In this document: one piece after another, positions 21,242 to 29,875 of the stretch | Layout: every line of letters starts with the position of its first letter | Numbering within the stretch: the first letter of the stretch is position 1 | Source: a virus | Length of the DNA: 45,846 nucleotides | IMG/VR virus record: IMGVR_UViG_3300019890_000009 | Span: 1 to 45,846 of that record | Direction: 5' to 3' (one strand) | The notes under the pieces: generated by a model | Seen by the model: the letters and a program-made list of their open reading frames with translations, nothing else | Databases searched by the model: none | Told to the model about the DNA's origin: nothing | Position numbers and translations under genes: made by a program

Positions 21242-21448
21242 GGCTTTTTTCTGAGTCTGTTCCAGGCGGTTCACCCGCCCTTCAAACGATCCCACCGTTT
21301 GCAGGGCGCTGTTGACCGCCTGTTCCACTTTGGCGGCGTGCTGGTTCAACTCGGTCTTCATCAGGTCCAGCGCCGGCTGAACGATCAGGTCCATTAGCAA
21401 CTTGGCATCCTGAAAGTTCTTCGGCAATCCTACGCTTGTACTGCTCAC
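21146..21448 (-). CDS. Holin-like small membrane protein with coiled coil (100 aa)
   Basis: GTG start overlaps the stop of the 1490-residue gene (GTGA). Residues 15-66 are heptad-like helices (AKLLMDLIVQPALDLMKTEL, VEQAVNSALQTVGSFEGRV), and residues 70-92 (ALAGYAVFSTALAGVLAGGW) form a single transmembrane helix close to the C-terminus. Such a coiled coil plus one membrane span suits a holin or spanin-like role at the end of the late operon, but no family was recognised. Confidence 0.55.
   Translation of the reverse strand: MSSTSVGLPKNFQDAKLLMDLIVQPALDLMKTELNQHAAKVEQAVNSALQTVGSFEGRVNRLEQTQKKALAGYAVFSTALAGVLAGGWSWIKNHFHWSVG
21212..21250 (+). terminator. Rightward intrinsic terminator candidate
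   Basis: CGCCGT (21212-21217) pairs with ACGGCG (21225-21230); a small CCC/GGG stem follows and six T residues lie at 21245-21250, just after the last rightward stop. Confidence 0.5.
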
Positions 21449-24400
21449 TTTACAGCCCTCACATCCTGGGCGATCTGCTTGAACATCGCCTGCTTCTCCG
21501 GCGTGGTCTTATCCGACCGGCCGATTTTTCCTTTGATCTGCCACTGCATCTGTCTCCGCTCATCCGAAGTCATCTCCTTCCAAATCTTCATCAGGTCATC
21601 GGGTCGAAGCTCGCTGTTGCCGAGCATCCCCTTCAACCCGGTTGGTTCATTGGCGCGTTTCTCGATCGTGCTCACATCCTTCGGCGATAAGAGCTTCTGA
21701 TTGACTCCCTTGCGAATGTCGCCCATCGCCGCCGGGTTATTATCCCGCAATTCATTCTCGTACTTCCGCAGCGTCTGCGACTTTTCCGCTTCCTCGGGGC
21801 TGCGGCCAGCGGCGCTGGATCGCTCCTGAAGAATCTGGTGCGCCTTGATCTCGGCATCCGATTCGCTGAGCGCGCGGGGGGCGGTCTTGAAGCCGAGCAT
21901 CCCGGCGACCTTGGCCCCGGTGCTTTTGGTCCCTTCAGATTCAAGCTGGCGATACTGGTTGATCGACAGGGGCATTCCCGATTTGATCAGGTACTTGGTG
22001 ATCTGCCCGGCCTGCTTGTACCACGCGTCATCGTTGTCATAGACCTTGGTGCCGGTGAAGTCCTTGTTGCGGGCAATGTCGGTGGCGGCATGCACGATCG
22101 GGGACGCCTTGGCCGACAGCGTATCGACTGGATGGTGCATGAAGTCAAACCAGTCGCTGGTGTAGAATCCGGTATTCAGGCGAATGTCATGCCCATCCCG
22201 ATCCTTCGCGCCGGTCGGCGGAAAGATCAGGTCACGCAGCTTGCTCGGGGCTTTGCCCGTCGCCATGTACGTGGTGATCGCCCCGGTGAACGCGGTGAGC
22301 ATGCCAGTCGTGGCCAGATAACTCACCCGGCGCGTGTCCATATCCGACAGCTTGCCGCCCCTGGCAAGTGACCCCAGGCCCTTGCCCAAGTCCACCAACC
22401 CGCCCGCCAGGGCACGACCGCTGCCGTAGTTCCATCCTACAGACAACGTGCTGAGCGTGGCCAGATCGCGGGCCGTTCTGTTCCAGAACAGGTTGTCACG
22501 ATTCATTAAACCCAGCACGTTGTCCAAGTGATCGCTAACCTTCGCCGCTTCCTTGTTGATTTCCGCGGAAGTGGCGTTCGGTGATTGTTTCAGAAAGTCC
22601 CCAATCATTTCACTGCCAAGATGCAGCTTGGCGCGTTGGACATATCCGAACACACCCTTCTGCATCAGCTTCTCATTCAGCGCCAGAGGACCATGCACGC
22701 CAGCGCGGAGCAGCCCCTGCAATCCACCATCACTGATCGCCTTCTGGAACTTGCGGCCAAACTGCGTTTCATATGCCGGATCGGCCTTGGCGGCGAAGGT
22801 CGTCTTCATCGCGTCGATGACCTTCCCCTGCTCAGGACTGCCGGCCATCTTGGTCCCGAGCATCATCTTCTGAATGTCGCCGCCGTTCATCACCGCTTTG
22901 GCCGGTGAGAGCAGCGAACCTTTGAGCACGCCGCCCGCTTCACCGAGCCTGCCTTGCAACCCCAGGTCCAGCGATCGCGCGGCCTGAAGGTTAATCAGTT
23001 CCTGCGTCACCTTACGAACGTGGAACGCCGACAGGCCGAGCATCGATTGCGTGATGGTGTTGTTGGCATCTTGCAGGATGCGGTAGATTGGATTGCTGCC
23101 GACCTTCGACGGCTCGACAATGTTCTTCAGGATGCGATTGACTTCCACCGGAGCATAGGCTTTGCCGTCGCTCTTGATGATATCCTTCAGCACACCCTTG
23201 GTTCCGGTTGGCACTTCCTCCCAGCCGGCGGGAACTTTTTTCTCATCCTCGAAGCGCTTGATCTGTCCATCCTTGGCCAGACGATCCATCCCCTGATAGC
23301 CGGCGAGAAACTTGCTGCGCTCAGCGCGGGTGGCCAGGAACATTTCCACCGGGTTCTCATACTTGGGAACCAGACCCTTGGCCAGACCTTCATCGAAGTC
23401 GGCCAGCGCCCGCTTATTCAGGAACCCTTTCTTTCCCTCGATCGCGCCCGGACGCATCGCCTTCTGCATCGTGTCAGCGGCCTTGGCGTCCTTCTTCCAC
23501 ATCATGTTGTACCAATGATCCGACCATGTTTGGGCGGCGGTGTTTCCCAGGCTCGCCAGCTTCTGGCGTCCTTCATTGGTGTCTTCGTACATCGAGTCGG
23601 CGATCTTCTGAAGCTCGGGCGTCGCCTGCGGTTCCTGGTTATACATCTTCCGCTGGAAATCAGTCTGCTCTGCCGGCTTCAACTTATCAAATCCCTGTCG
23701 AGCCTGCTCAAACGCATCCTGGGCGGCAAGCTGATTGTTGTTGGCCCTGTTGAATTCCTCGCGCATTACCTGCGCGGTCTTTTCACTGCCGCCGCCGGTC
23801 TCCATCGGGAAGGTGTTCTTCAGCGTGTCCTTGATGAACTTGCCGGCCTCGGCCAGCTTGCTGAGTTTCGGCTTGATCTCCTCGTGATAGATCGAGCCGG
23901 GGCCGACCATATCATTGGCGCTCGGCAGCGCCATAGCGCCCGCGCGGCGACCCCCGGACAGCCGGTTCTGCCGGGCGGTCTCCATCAGGGTCTGAAGTTT
24001 GGTCGATTCAACTGTGTGCTCGGGGAGCTTGAATGGCCCGGCAGGCTGGGCCTGTTCCTTCGGAGCAGACGCCTTCTCCTCAGGCGGCGGCGTGTAGGTG
24101 CCCGGCGGAAGCCCCTCGAACCCGGCGGTATCCAGAACGTGCTGCACATCCCGATCGGACATATCAGCAGTAGTGTGCTGATACGGCTTGCTGAGAATTT
24201 CCCTCAGCCGATTCGCGATGTGCGGCGGTGTCGGCTCGTGCTTCATGTCCCGAACTTGGGCCATGATATCTTCAGCTTTATCTTCTCCATGCACCTGCTC
24301 GTAATCAGATACCTGTTTCTGGACTTCGGCGGCGAGATGGTCTGCCGCAGGATCATTGCGGGACTTTGCTTCGAGGAAGTCCCGCTGCTTCAGTAGAATG

Positions 24401-25917
24401 GCGTCCTTTGCCGGGTCGCTCTCGCGGCTGGACCCGGACGCCGAATTTTCCGTCTGCGCCGATTCTGTGGCCGACTCGATTCCGTGTTTGCCGATCAGGT
24501 CTTCAGGAACATATGCAGAGACGTGAGTATCACCAGCAGCTTTGGCAGCGGCGATGCGATGGGCGCCGTCGAAGATGTTCCCTTCTGGCCCAAGGATGGC
24601 CGGCCCGAGCTTCTGGCGGTCTTCAGGGGCCATCTTCGCCAGCGAATCGACCTTGGACTGGTCCACGCTTTCCCCGATGCCCTGGGCGAACTCTACGGGC
24701 ACCTTCGCCTTCTCATAGGGGGTGTGCGGGGCCATCGACTTCAGAAGCTCGCCGGTCTGGTCGTTCGGGTTATTCCGGTTGTAGTAGTCAGTCAGCTCAT
24801 GAATGTCTTTGAGCCGGTCGGGATGAGCTTCTGGCGCGGTCGATTCCGGCGCGGGCGCCGGCGCTGGAGCGGGGGCGGCGGATTGCCGATCAGGTTGGAT
24901 ATGATCGAAGATATCTTTCGGGGCGCTGGCGAGCTTCTGGTCCTGGGCCTGTTGCTGGGGGGCTTGACCGTTTTGAGCTTCCTGTGGGGTTTGTTCCGCC
25001 GGCGATTTACTCGGTTCACCCCGCCGACGAAGCATGTCCGTCCCCCCGTGGGCGGCGGCAAAAGCAGCGGTCTGGATCAGCGGGGCAATGGCTGATTGCG
25101 CGCCCATCCCCTCGGTGACGGGTCGCCCGTCAATCAGGTTCTGCGCTGCAATCTGCGCGTGGGTGATGACTTCATTGGTCACAGCGTCAGCGCCGAACCG
25201 CTTGGCGAAGTTCGCCACGATGTTCTTGGCGACCGGCACCGCGTCAGCGCCGGCGGTCTTCCCGAGCGCGCCCCCGCCAAAGAGCTTGCCGCCTGCTTTG
25301 TTGGCGACCACGTTCATGCCGTAGTCGAGCGCTCCAGTACCGGCGACGCGGGCGATTTCGCTCGATCCGCTCACATCCTGGCCATTGGCCCGTTCCTCGG
25401 CGATATCAATTCGTTTGTTGCCCATCGCCTCGGCGGCGGATAGAGCGCGGCCCGCCCCGGTCATCACGTATGGAGCGTTAACCAAGTTGCCCGCCTGGGC
25501 GCCGGCGAACCCCGCCGCGCCCGTCTGCGGGCCATAGTTCAACTGGGCCTGCTGCCGAAGCTGCATTCCTGTGTCGGGGGAAACCAGACCGACTGCCCCT
25601 TGAATCGGAGCGGCGATCGTCTGCGCCATCGCGTTACCGAAATGGGCAACGCCCCCCTGGTTCTGCGCCACCTGAGCGCGTTCCTGCTCAGGCGTCATGG
25701 GCTGCTGCTGCATCTGCCCGGTGTGCAGTTGCGTGAACGCCTGCTGCACCGCGAGCGGGTCCATGTTTGCGTGCGTCGCGAAATACTGCGAAGCATCGTG
25801 CGGCCCGGTGGGGATGGACGAGCCGATCTGGTCGAAGATATCCCCCTTGGGCGCGGCGGGCATAGTCGTGGGCGCAGGGGCGGCTTGCGTATCAAGTTGA
25901 TCGAAGATATCGGGCAT
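21445..25917 (-). CDS. Giant probable ejection (internal virion) protein, 1490 aa
   Basis: Large helical protein, placed after the fibre and Gln-rich genes where podoviruses keep proteins injected with the DNA. The N-terminus repeats a D-I-F-D-Q/H motif (residues 3-7, 26-30 and near 336). A Gly/Ala-rich stretch (about 100-290) could insert into membranes. Near 410-470 a ParB/sulfiredoxin-like segment appears (LGPEGNIFDGAHRIAAAKAAG). The centre and C-terminus are long helices, with DRLAKDG... repeats and a hydrophobic block near 1190-1230 (VSYLATTGMLTAFTGAITTYMA). No transglycosylase motif was seen. GGAG lies before the ATG. Confidence 0.75.
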   Translation of the reverse strand: MPDIFDQLDTQAAPAPTTMPAAPKGDIFDQIGSSIPTGPHDASQYFATHANMDPLAVQQAFTQLHTGQMQQQPMTPEQERAQVAQNQGGVAHFGNAMAQTIAAPIQGAVGLVSPDTGMQLRQQAQLNYGPQTGAAGFAGAQAGNLVNAPYVMTGAGRALSAAEAMGNKRIDIAEERANGQDVSGSSEIARVAGTGALDYGMNVVANKAGGKLFGGGALGKTAGADAVPVAKNIVANFAKRFGADAVTNEVITHAQIAAQNLIDGRPVTEGMGAQSAIAPLIQTAAFAAAHGGTDMLRRRGEPSKSPAEQTPQEAQNGQAPQQQAQDQKLASAPKDIFDHIQPDRQSAAPAPAPAPAPESTAPEAHPDRLKDIHELTDYYNRNNPNDQTGELLKSMAPHTPYEKAKVPVEFAQGIGESVDQSKVDSLAKMAPEDRQKLGPAILGPEGNIFDGAHRIAAAKAAGDTHVSAYVPEDLIGKHGIESATESAQTENSASGSSRESDPAKDAILLKQRDFLEAKSRNDPAADHLAAEVQKQVSDYEQVHGEDKAEDIMAQVRDMKHEPTPPHIANRLREILSKPYQHTTADMSDRDVQHVLDTAGFEGLPPGTYTPPPEEKASAPKEQAQPAGPFKLPEHTVESTKLQTLMETARQNRLSGGRRAGAMALPSANDMVGPGSIYHEEIKPKLSKLAEAGKFIKDTLKNTFPMETGGGSEKTAQVMREEFNRANNNQLAAQDAFEQARQGFDKLKPAEQTDFQRKMYNQEPQATPELQKIADSMYEDTNEGRQKLASLGNTAAQTWSDHWYNMMWKKDAKAADTMQKAMRPGAIEGKKGFLNKRALADFDEGLAKGLVPKYENPVEMFLATRAERSKFLAGYQGMDRLAKDGQIKRFEDEKKVPAGWEEVPTGTKGVLKDIIKSDGKAYAPVEVNRILKNIVEPSKVGSNPIYRILQDANNTITQSMLGLSAFHVRKVTQELINLQAARSLDLGLQGRLGEAGGVLKGSLLSPAKAVMNGGDIQKMMLGTKMAGSPEQGKVIDAMKTTFAAKADPAYETQFGRKFQKAISDGGLQGLLRAGVHGPLALNEKLMQKGVFGYVQRAKLHLGSEMIGDFLKQSPNATSAEINKEAAKVSDHLDNVLGLMNRDNLFWNRTARDLATLSTLSVGWNYGSGRALAGGLVDLGKGLGSLARGGKLSDMDTRRVSYLATTGMLTAFTGAITTYMATGKAPSKLRDLIFPPTGAKDRDGHDIRLNTGFYTSDWFDFMHHPVDTLSAKASPIVHAATDIARNKDFTGTKVYDNDDAWYKQAGQITKYLIKSGMPLSINQYRQLESEGTKSTGAKVAGMLGFKTAPRALSESDAEIKAHQILQERSSAAGRSPEEAEKSQTLRKYENELRDNNPAAMGDIRKGVNQKLLSPKDVSTIEKRANEPTGLKGMLGNSELRPDDLMKIWKEMTSDERRQMQWQIKGKIGRSDKTTPEKQAMFKQIAQDVRAVK

Positions 25918-26949
25918 TTAGAAACTCCAGCCGGTTTGCTGAGCGAGCAGGCGGGCCTTGTTCTTATCCCCGCCGGCGGCTTGCATAAAATGCTGCGCGC
26001 TTTGGGCGTCAAGTTGATGCCCAGGTTTGGGCGGCTGCGGCAATTGTGCCTGTTCACCGCCAGCACCTTTGACCTGCTGAAAGACATGCTTCATTCGCAG
26101 CGTCTCAGGATCGTTGCCGACAAATTGCGATTCGTCCCCTTCGTAGTCGATGCCGGGGTTGGCCTTCATCAGTTGATCGCGTTGATGCTGCGACTGCTGC
26201 ATTTGCTGATGCTGCTGGGTCGCCTGCATATGCCGCTGGTTCTGCATCGCGTTTTGGAAATGACCCATGACCTGCTCGGGTTTCGCGCCCGATTGAATCG
26301 CGGCGATGCCCGCCTGTCGGAGCTGTTCGGGGATTTGACCCTGGAAGCTGTTGATCATCTGCACGACCGGGTCATTCTGCTGAGCGCCGGGAACCTGCGC
26401 AGTCCTGGACTGCGCCTGCTTGGCGAACAAACTGTGCTGGGCCATGCCCTGATATTCCTGCGGGAGTTTGAAGCTCCCGGTTTCCGGTGCGGTCTGATCC
26501 GGGGTCTTGAAGGTCATCTGATTCGCCGGCTGCTGGGCCTGGCCGGCGAAATCATGCTGAACCGGTGGTCGGTTCTGCTGCCGCGTTTGCAGAAGCTGAT
26601 GCAGCATCTGCGGCGTGGTGCCGTCATCGTGGGCAAGCTGGTTGTACTTTTCCCGCTCTTTATCATCCACGCCGGCGGCGTCAATCAGCATGGACTTATA
26701 AAGCGAACTGCTCACCGGGCCACGATTGCCTGGACCCGAGGCGGGTGTGGAAGTCTGCCCGCGCCCCTTGGCGACTGCCTGGGCGTGGGCGTTCTGAAGC
26801 TGCATGGACGGGTTGTCCATCATGCCCGAGGGCATGGCCATCGGCGTGGCGCGGGGCTGCACTTGTCCCATTCCGGTGGGGACGGTCTGAACCTGCCCGC
26901 GCCGCGCGAGCATCTGCGCCATCACTTCGGCTGGAATAAGAGAGGCCAT
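25918..26949 (-). CDS. Gln/Met-rich structural protein (343 aa)
   Basis: ATG preceded by CGGAGTTTAACA. Low-complexity Gln, Met and Pro throughout (QMQQSQHQRDQ, MQATQQHQQM) with helical islands (EREKYNQLAHDDGTTPQMLHQL). Its stop touches the next start. The position between fibre and giant protein genes and the composition suggest an internal virion or ejection component. No catalytic motif. Confidence 0.65.
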   Translation of the reverse strand: MASLIPAEVMAQMLARRGQVQTVPTGMGQVQPRATPMAMPSGMMDNPSMQLQNAHAQAVAKGRGQTSTPASGPGNRGPVSSSLYKSMLIDAAGVDDKEREKYNQLAHDDGTTPQMLHQLLQTRQQNRPPVQHDFAGQAQQPANQMTFKTPDQTAPETGSFKLPQEYQGMAQHSLFAKQAQSRTAQVPGAQQNDPVVQMINSFQGQIPEQLRQAGIAAIQSGAKPEQVMGHFQNAMQNQRHMQATQQHQQMQQSQHQRDQLMKANPGIDYEGDESQFVGNDPETLRMKHVFQQVKGAGGEQAQLPQPPKPGHQLDAQSAQHFMQAAGGDKNKARLLAQQTGWSF

Positions 26950-26951
26950 TG

Positions 26952-27644
26952 TTAAACTCCGTAATCGCCACCGCCGCCGCCGTCACCACCAACGCCGGTC
27001 TGCTGTCCCTGCATCATCAGTGCCATCTGGTCGGGGGTCATTTGCTGCTGGGTTCCGGCGTTGGCCTGGAACTGTGGCTGCGCGGCATTCATCAGGTTCT
27101 GATACCCGGCCATTTGTCCGCCGGCCTGCTGTCCCTGCTGGAAATCAGAAGGCATCGCTGGCGAGTAACTCTGCTGCGGGCCAGCCATCTGTTGCATCTT
27201 CTGCTGGGTGAAGTTCGTCTGCGCGTAAGGTTGCTGCGTGTTGCTGATCGCTGTGCCCCCCTGAGCCGACGCGTTGGCCAGATTCCCATATGCCTGCATC
27301 TGACGCTGGGCATTCAAATCGCCCACCTGGGCCATCCCCAGGTTGTAGCTTTGAAGGGGGGCCTGCCCCATCGTCTGGCTGACGCTGGTGTTTCCCAGGC
27401 CGCGATTGGTCATGTTCTGCTGGACATTGGCCTGATTCTGCTGAAGCTGCGTGCCAAGCTGCATCTGCTGGGCATTGGTAGTCTGGCCGCTGAGTTGGGC
27501 GGCTTTGTTTAGATATTGCAACCCGGAGTTGATACCTCCGGTCTGCGCTCCGCTGCCGGGCGCGTTGCTGTTGAATTGCGGAAGTTGCGGGGGCTTTGCC
27601 GCCATAGGCGGCTTCGCTCCCATCATGGGCATAGGTCCGGGCAT
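26952..27644 (-). CDS. Gln/Gly-rich structural protein (230 aa)
   Basis: ATG follows AGGAGTATTTC. N-terminus MPGPMPMMGAKPPMAAKPP, central helices rich in Gln and Asn (LGTQLQQNQANVQQNMTNRG), C-terminal GVGGDGGGGGDYGV. Likely partner of the following Gln-rich protein in the virion core. No homologous domain recognised. Confidence 0.65.
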   Translation of the reverse strand: MPGPMPMMGAKPPMAAKPPQLPQFNSNAPGSGAQTGGINSGLQYLNKAAQLSGQTTNAQQMQLGTQLQQNQANVQQNMTNRGLGNTSVSQTMGQAPLQSYNLGMAQVGDLNAQRQMQAYGNLANASAQGGTAISNTQQPYAQTNFTQQKMQQMAGPQQSYSPAMPSDFQQGQQAGGQMAGYQNLMNAAQPQFQANAGTQQQMTPDQMALMMQGQQTGVGGDGGGGGDYGV

Positions 27645-27661
27645 GAAATACTCCTAGTACA

Positions 27662-29875
27662 TTAGCCTTGAATGCAGACGGTTCCGGTCTGTATCGTGAT
27701 TGAATCTCCGGCGTTGATAGACGTAGCGGACGCTGTGAACTGTAGGGTTAGCGCGCTGGTTAGGTTGACGGTAGACACCGTGAACGACGTCGCCGTTGCA
27801 ACGGCATTAGCCACCACTTTTGTCGAGGCCGCTACGGTTCCGGTTGCACCGGTTGTTTGGGTATATACCAGTGTCTCAATCACTGATTCCAGACTACCCG
27901 ATGCAACCGCCGCCGTCGTGTAACTGGAGATGACGGTTGATCCAAGCTGGATATTAAACGTGAATGTGTTGGCGATTGCGGACGCGTTGAAAGTGACATG
28001 TAGGCGGATCAGTACGGCCCGCCCGACAATGTTGAGGAACGCGGCATTATACGGTATCTGATCAGTTGCGAACGTCAGCGCAGAGGTGCTGGCCGTGACG
28101 CTTTGGGCCGCCGCCCATTTGGCCGTGTTCGCTGAGACCGTTCCGAGAAGTCCGGGAGACGGCGCGAAGTTGCACACGAAGGCAACGGCCGTAGTGTCGA
28201 ACCACGCATTGGCTATCGCCGGACTGCCCGGCGTGCCGACGCTAGTTCTAAACCCGTTGACGAATAACCCACTACTGACACCTAGCCCGCCGGGTGCCGC
28301 GATGTTAACGGCTATACCAGAGGCCGAGGTTGCGAGTGTCGTATTAATCAGCTTAATCGATAGACCGCCGGCCCCGACCTGAAGGCCACCAGTCGAAACC
28401 AACCGAACGCCGATCGTGGTACTGCCGGTGCTAGACCCGAGTATGATAGACTGGTCGGCGGCGATCAGAGGAGTGCCCGCCGTCGAGGCGGTGAGAACTC
28501 CCGTACTGTTAACGGTGATCGTCGATCCGTCCGCGTTGATCGAAACCCCGGTCGAGCCGATCAACAAGCCGCTCGTGCTCGATGTTAGGACTCCGAGGCC
28601 AGTAGCCCCGAGGTGAAGACCAGAATAGAACGTCGAGGAATTTTGCGACACCTGAAAATTGTATGCTTTACCGAAACTGAGGCTATTCGCCTCCCACAGT
28701 CCTAGTCCAACATTGGCCGCGTAGTTACTTGTGGTGGCCGAGCAAGAGCTACCGTTAATAGCGGCGGTGATCAGATTTCCCGCGACTGTGACGGTAAGGT
28801 TGTAGACCGAACTTGTGTTGAGAGTGACCAGTGTGGACGCTATGACTCCGGTGGTCATATCAGTAATCCACATTCTGTCAGTCCACACTCGTACCGAAAT
28901 ACCTTGTCCGCTGGTGAAGGAAACCTTATCCGTGCGAAGGAACACTCCGATCGCCGCAGTTGTGCCGACAGACATGCCCGCTTCCGGTGTCATGCTCATC
29001 GTGATCGTGTAGTTCGTCCCGATTGCGAGAGTAGGCACGTACATCGCAGATGCAGTCTGCGATCCAGTGTTGGATCGGGCACCCTTGGTTGTGACCGTTC
29101 CGGCATTCTGGATCGTCATCGCCGTGTCATCTTGCGACCCGTTCGGGATGATCACGCCGGCAGAGCAATACCATGTTGTGCCAGAACCGCCGATCGCCCC
29201 GACGTTGGCCCCAAGGGTTTGCGTGGTGAAATCGAAATTCAACAGACTTGTGGAACCGCCGCCATCCGCGAGCATCACCGCGATACCCGTTGAGGTAGTC
29301 GTGATGCCCCCGTTTGATCCGTCTCGGACCCGGATCGTCGTGCTTCCCGTGCTTGAGGCAACTGCGATCGACGTATCTCCTGCGATGATTGGCGCGGATA
29401 TGGTACTACCGATCACGGTCAATTCGTTTAGTCCGTTAACGGTGATCGTCGATCCGTCAACCCCGACGAACAAACCGTTCGTGCTGTTGACGTTCAGGGC
29501 GCTGGTCGTCGCAGAACGGAACACAGCGATCGTGCTCCCGGCGAAGTTGATTGAGCTGTCGCCGTTGCCGATCCGGAAACCCGTGCTGTCCAGCCCAAAG
29601 CCGGGATTAGTGCTGGCAATATTGACGCGTAAACCAGCGGCATTTTCGGCGAGAGAATTATTCGCGAGCTTAACCGCCAGCTTGTCCCCGGAGATAATGA
29701 TAGTGGACCCGTCCACTTTAACACCGGTCCCGGCAACGCCCGTGGACAACGCCCCATTTGGATCAACAGTAAAGCTGCTGCCGCCAAGCGTGCTGGTTGC
29801 GATCAACTGGCTCAGCCGCTGGAAGTTCCGGCGGATGCGATCATTCGAGGATGAATTGCGGTCTATCTTCGACAT
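27662..29875 (-). CDS. Tail fibre, repetitive beta protein (737 aa)
   Basis: Short N-terminal helix (RRNFQRLSQLIATSTLGG), then repeats built on VDGSTI-x(2)-(S/N)G, e.g. VKVDGSTIIISGDKLAVKL, VGVDGSTITVNGLNEL and INADGSTITVNSTGVL, typical of trimeric beta-helical fibre shafts. Residues 240-410 look like a globular lectin-type insert (FTTQTLGANVGAIGGSGTTWYCSAG...). The last 200 residues form a beta-rich tip. The stop of the tail-hub gene overlaps its start. Confidence 0.75.
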   Translation of the reverse strand: MSKIDRNSSSNDRIRRNFQRLSQLIATSTLGGSSFTVDPNGALSTGVAGTGVKVDGSTIIISGDKLAVKLANNSLAENAAGLRVNIASTNPGFGLDSTGFRIGNGDSSINFAGSTIAVFRSATTSALNVNSTNGLFVGVDGSTITVNGLNELTVIGSTISAPIIAGDTSIAVASSTGSTTIRVRDGSNGGITTTSTGIAVMLADGGGSTSLLNFDFTTQTLGANVGAIGGSGTTWYCSAGVIIPNGSQDDTAMTIQNAGTVTTKGARSNTGSQTASAMYVPTLAIGTNYTITMSMTPEAGMSVGTTAAIGVFLRTDKVSFTSGQGISVRVWTDRMWITDMTTGVIASTLVTLNTSSVYNLTVTVAGNLITAAINGSSCSATTSNYAANVGLGLWEANSLSFGKAYNFQVSQNSSTFYSGLHLGATGLGVLTSSTSGLLIGSTGVSINADGSTITVNSTGVLTASTAGTPLIAADQSIILGSSTGSTTIGVRLVSTGGLQVGAGGLSIKLINTTLATSASGIAVNIAAPGGLGVSSGLFVNGFRTSVGTPGSPAIANAWFDTTAVAFVCNFAPSPGLLGTVSANTAKWAAAQSVTASTSALTFATDQIPYNAAFLNIVGRAVLIRLHVTFNASAIANTFTFNIQLGSTVISSYTTAAVASGSLESVIETLVYTQTTGATGTVAASTKVVANAVATATSFTVSTVNLTSALTLQFTASATSINAGDSITIQTGTVCIQG

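Noticed and set aside
22954-24396. 480-codon frame on the plus strand
   Set aside because: Antisense to the 1490-residue gene, with a low-complexity Leu/Arg/His composition and no start signals.
25600-26955. 451-codon frame on the plus strand
   Set aside because: Antisense to the Gln-rich genes; the abundant Leu/Arg/His comes from complementing CAG codons.
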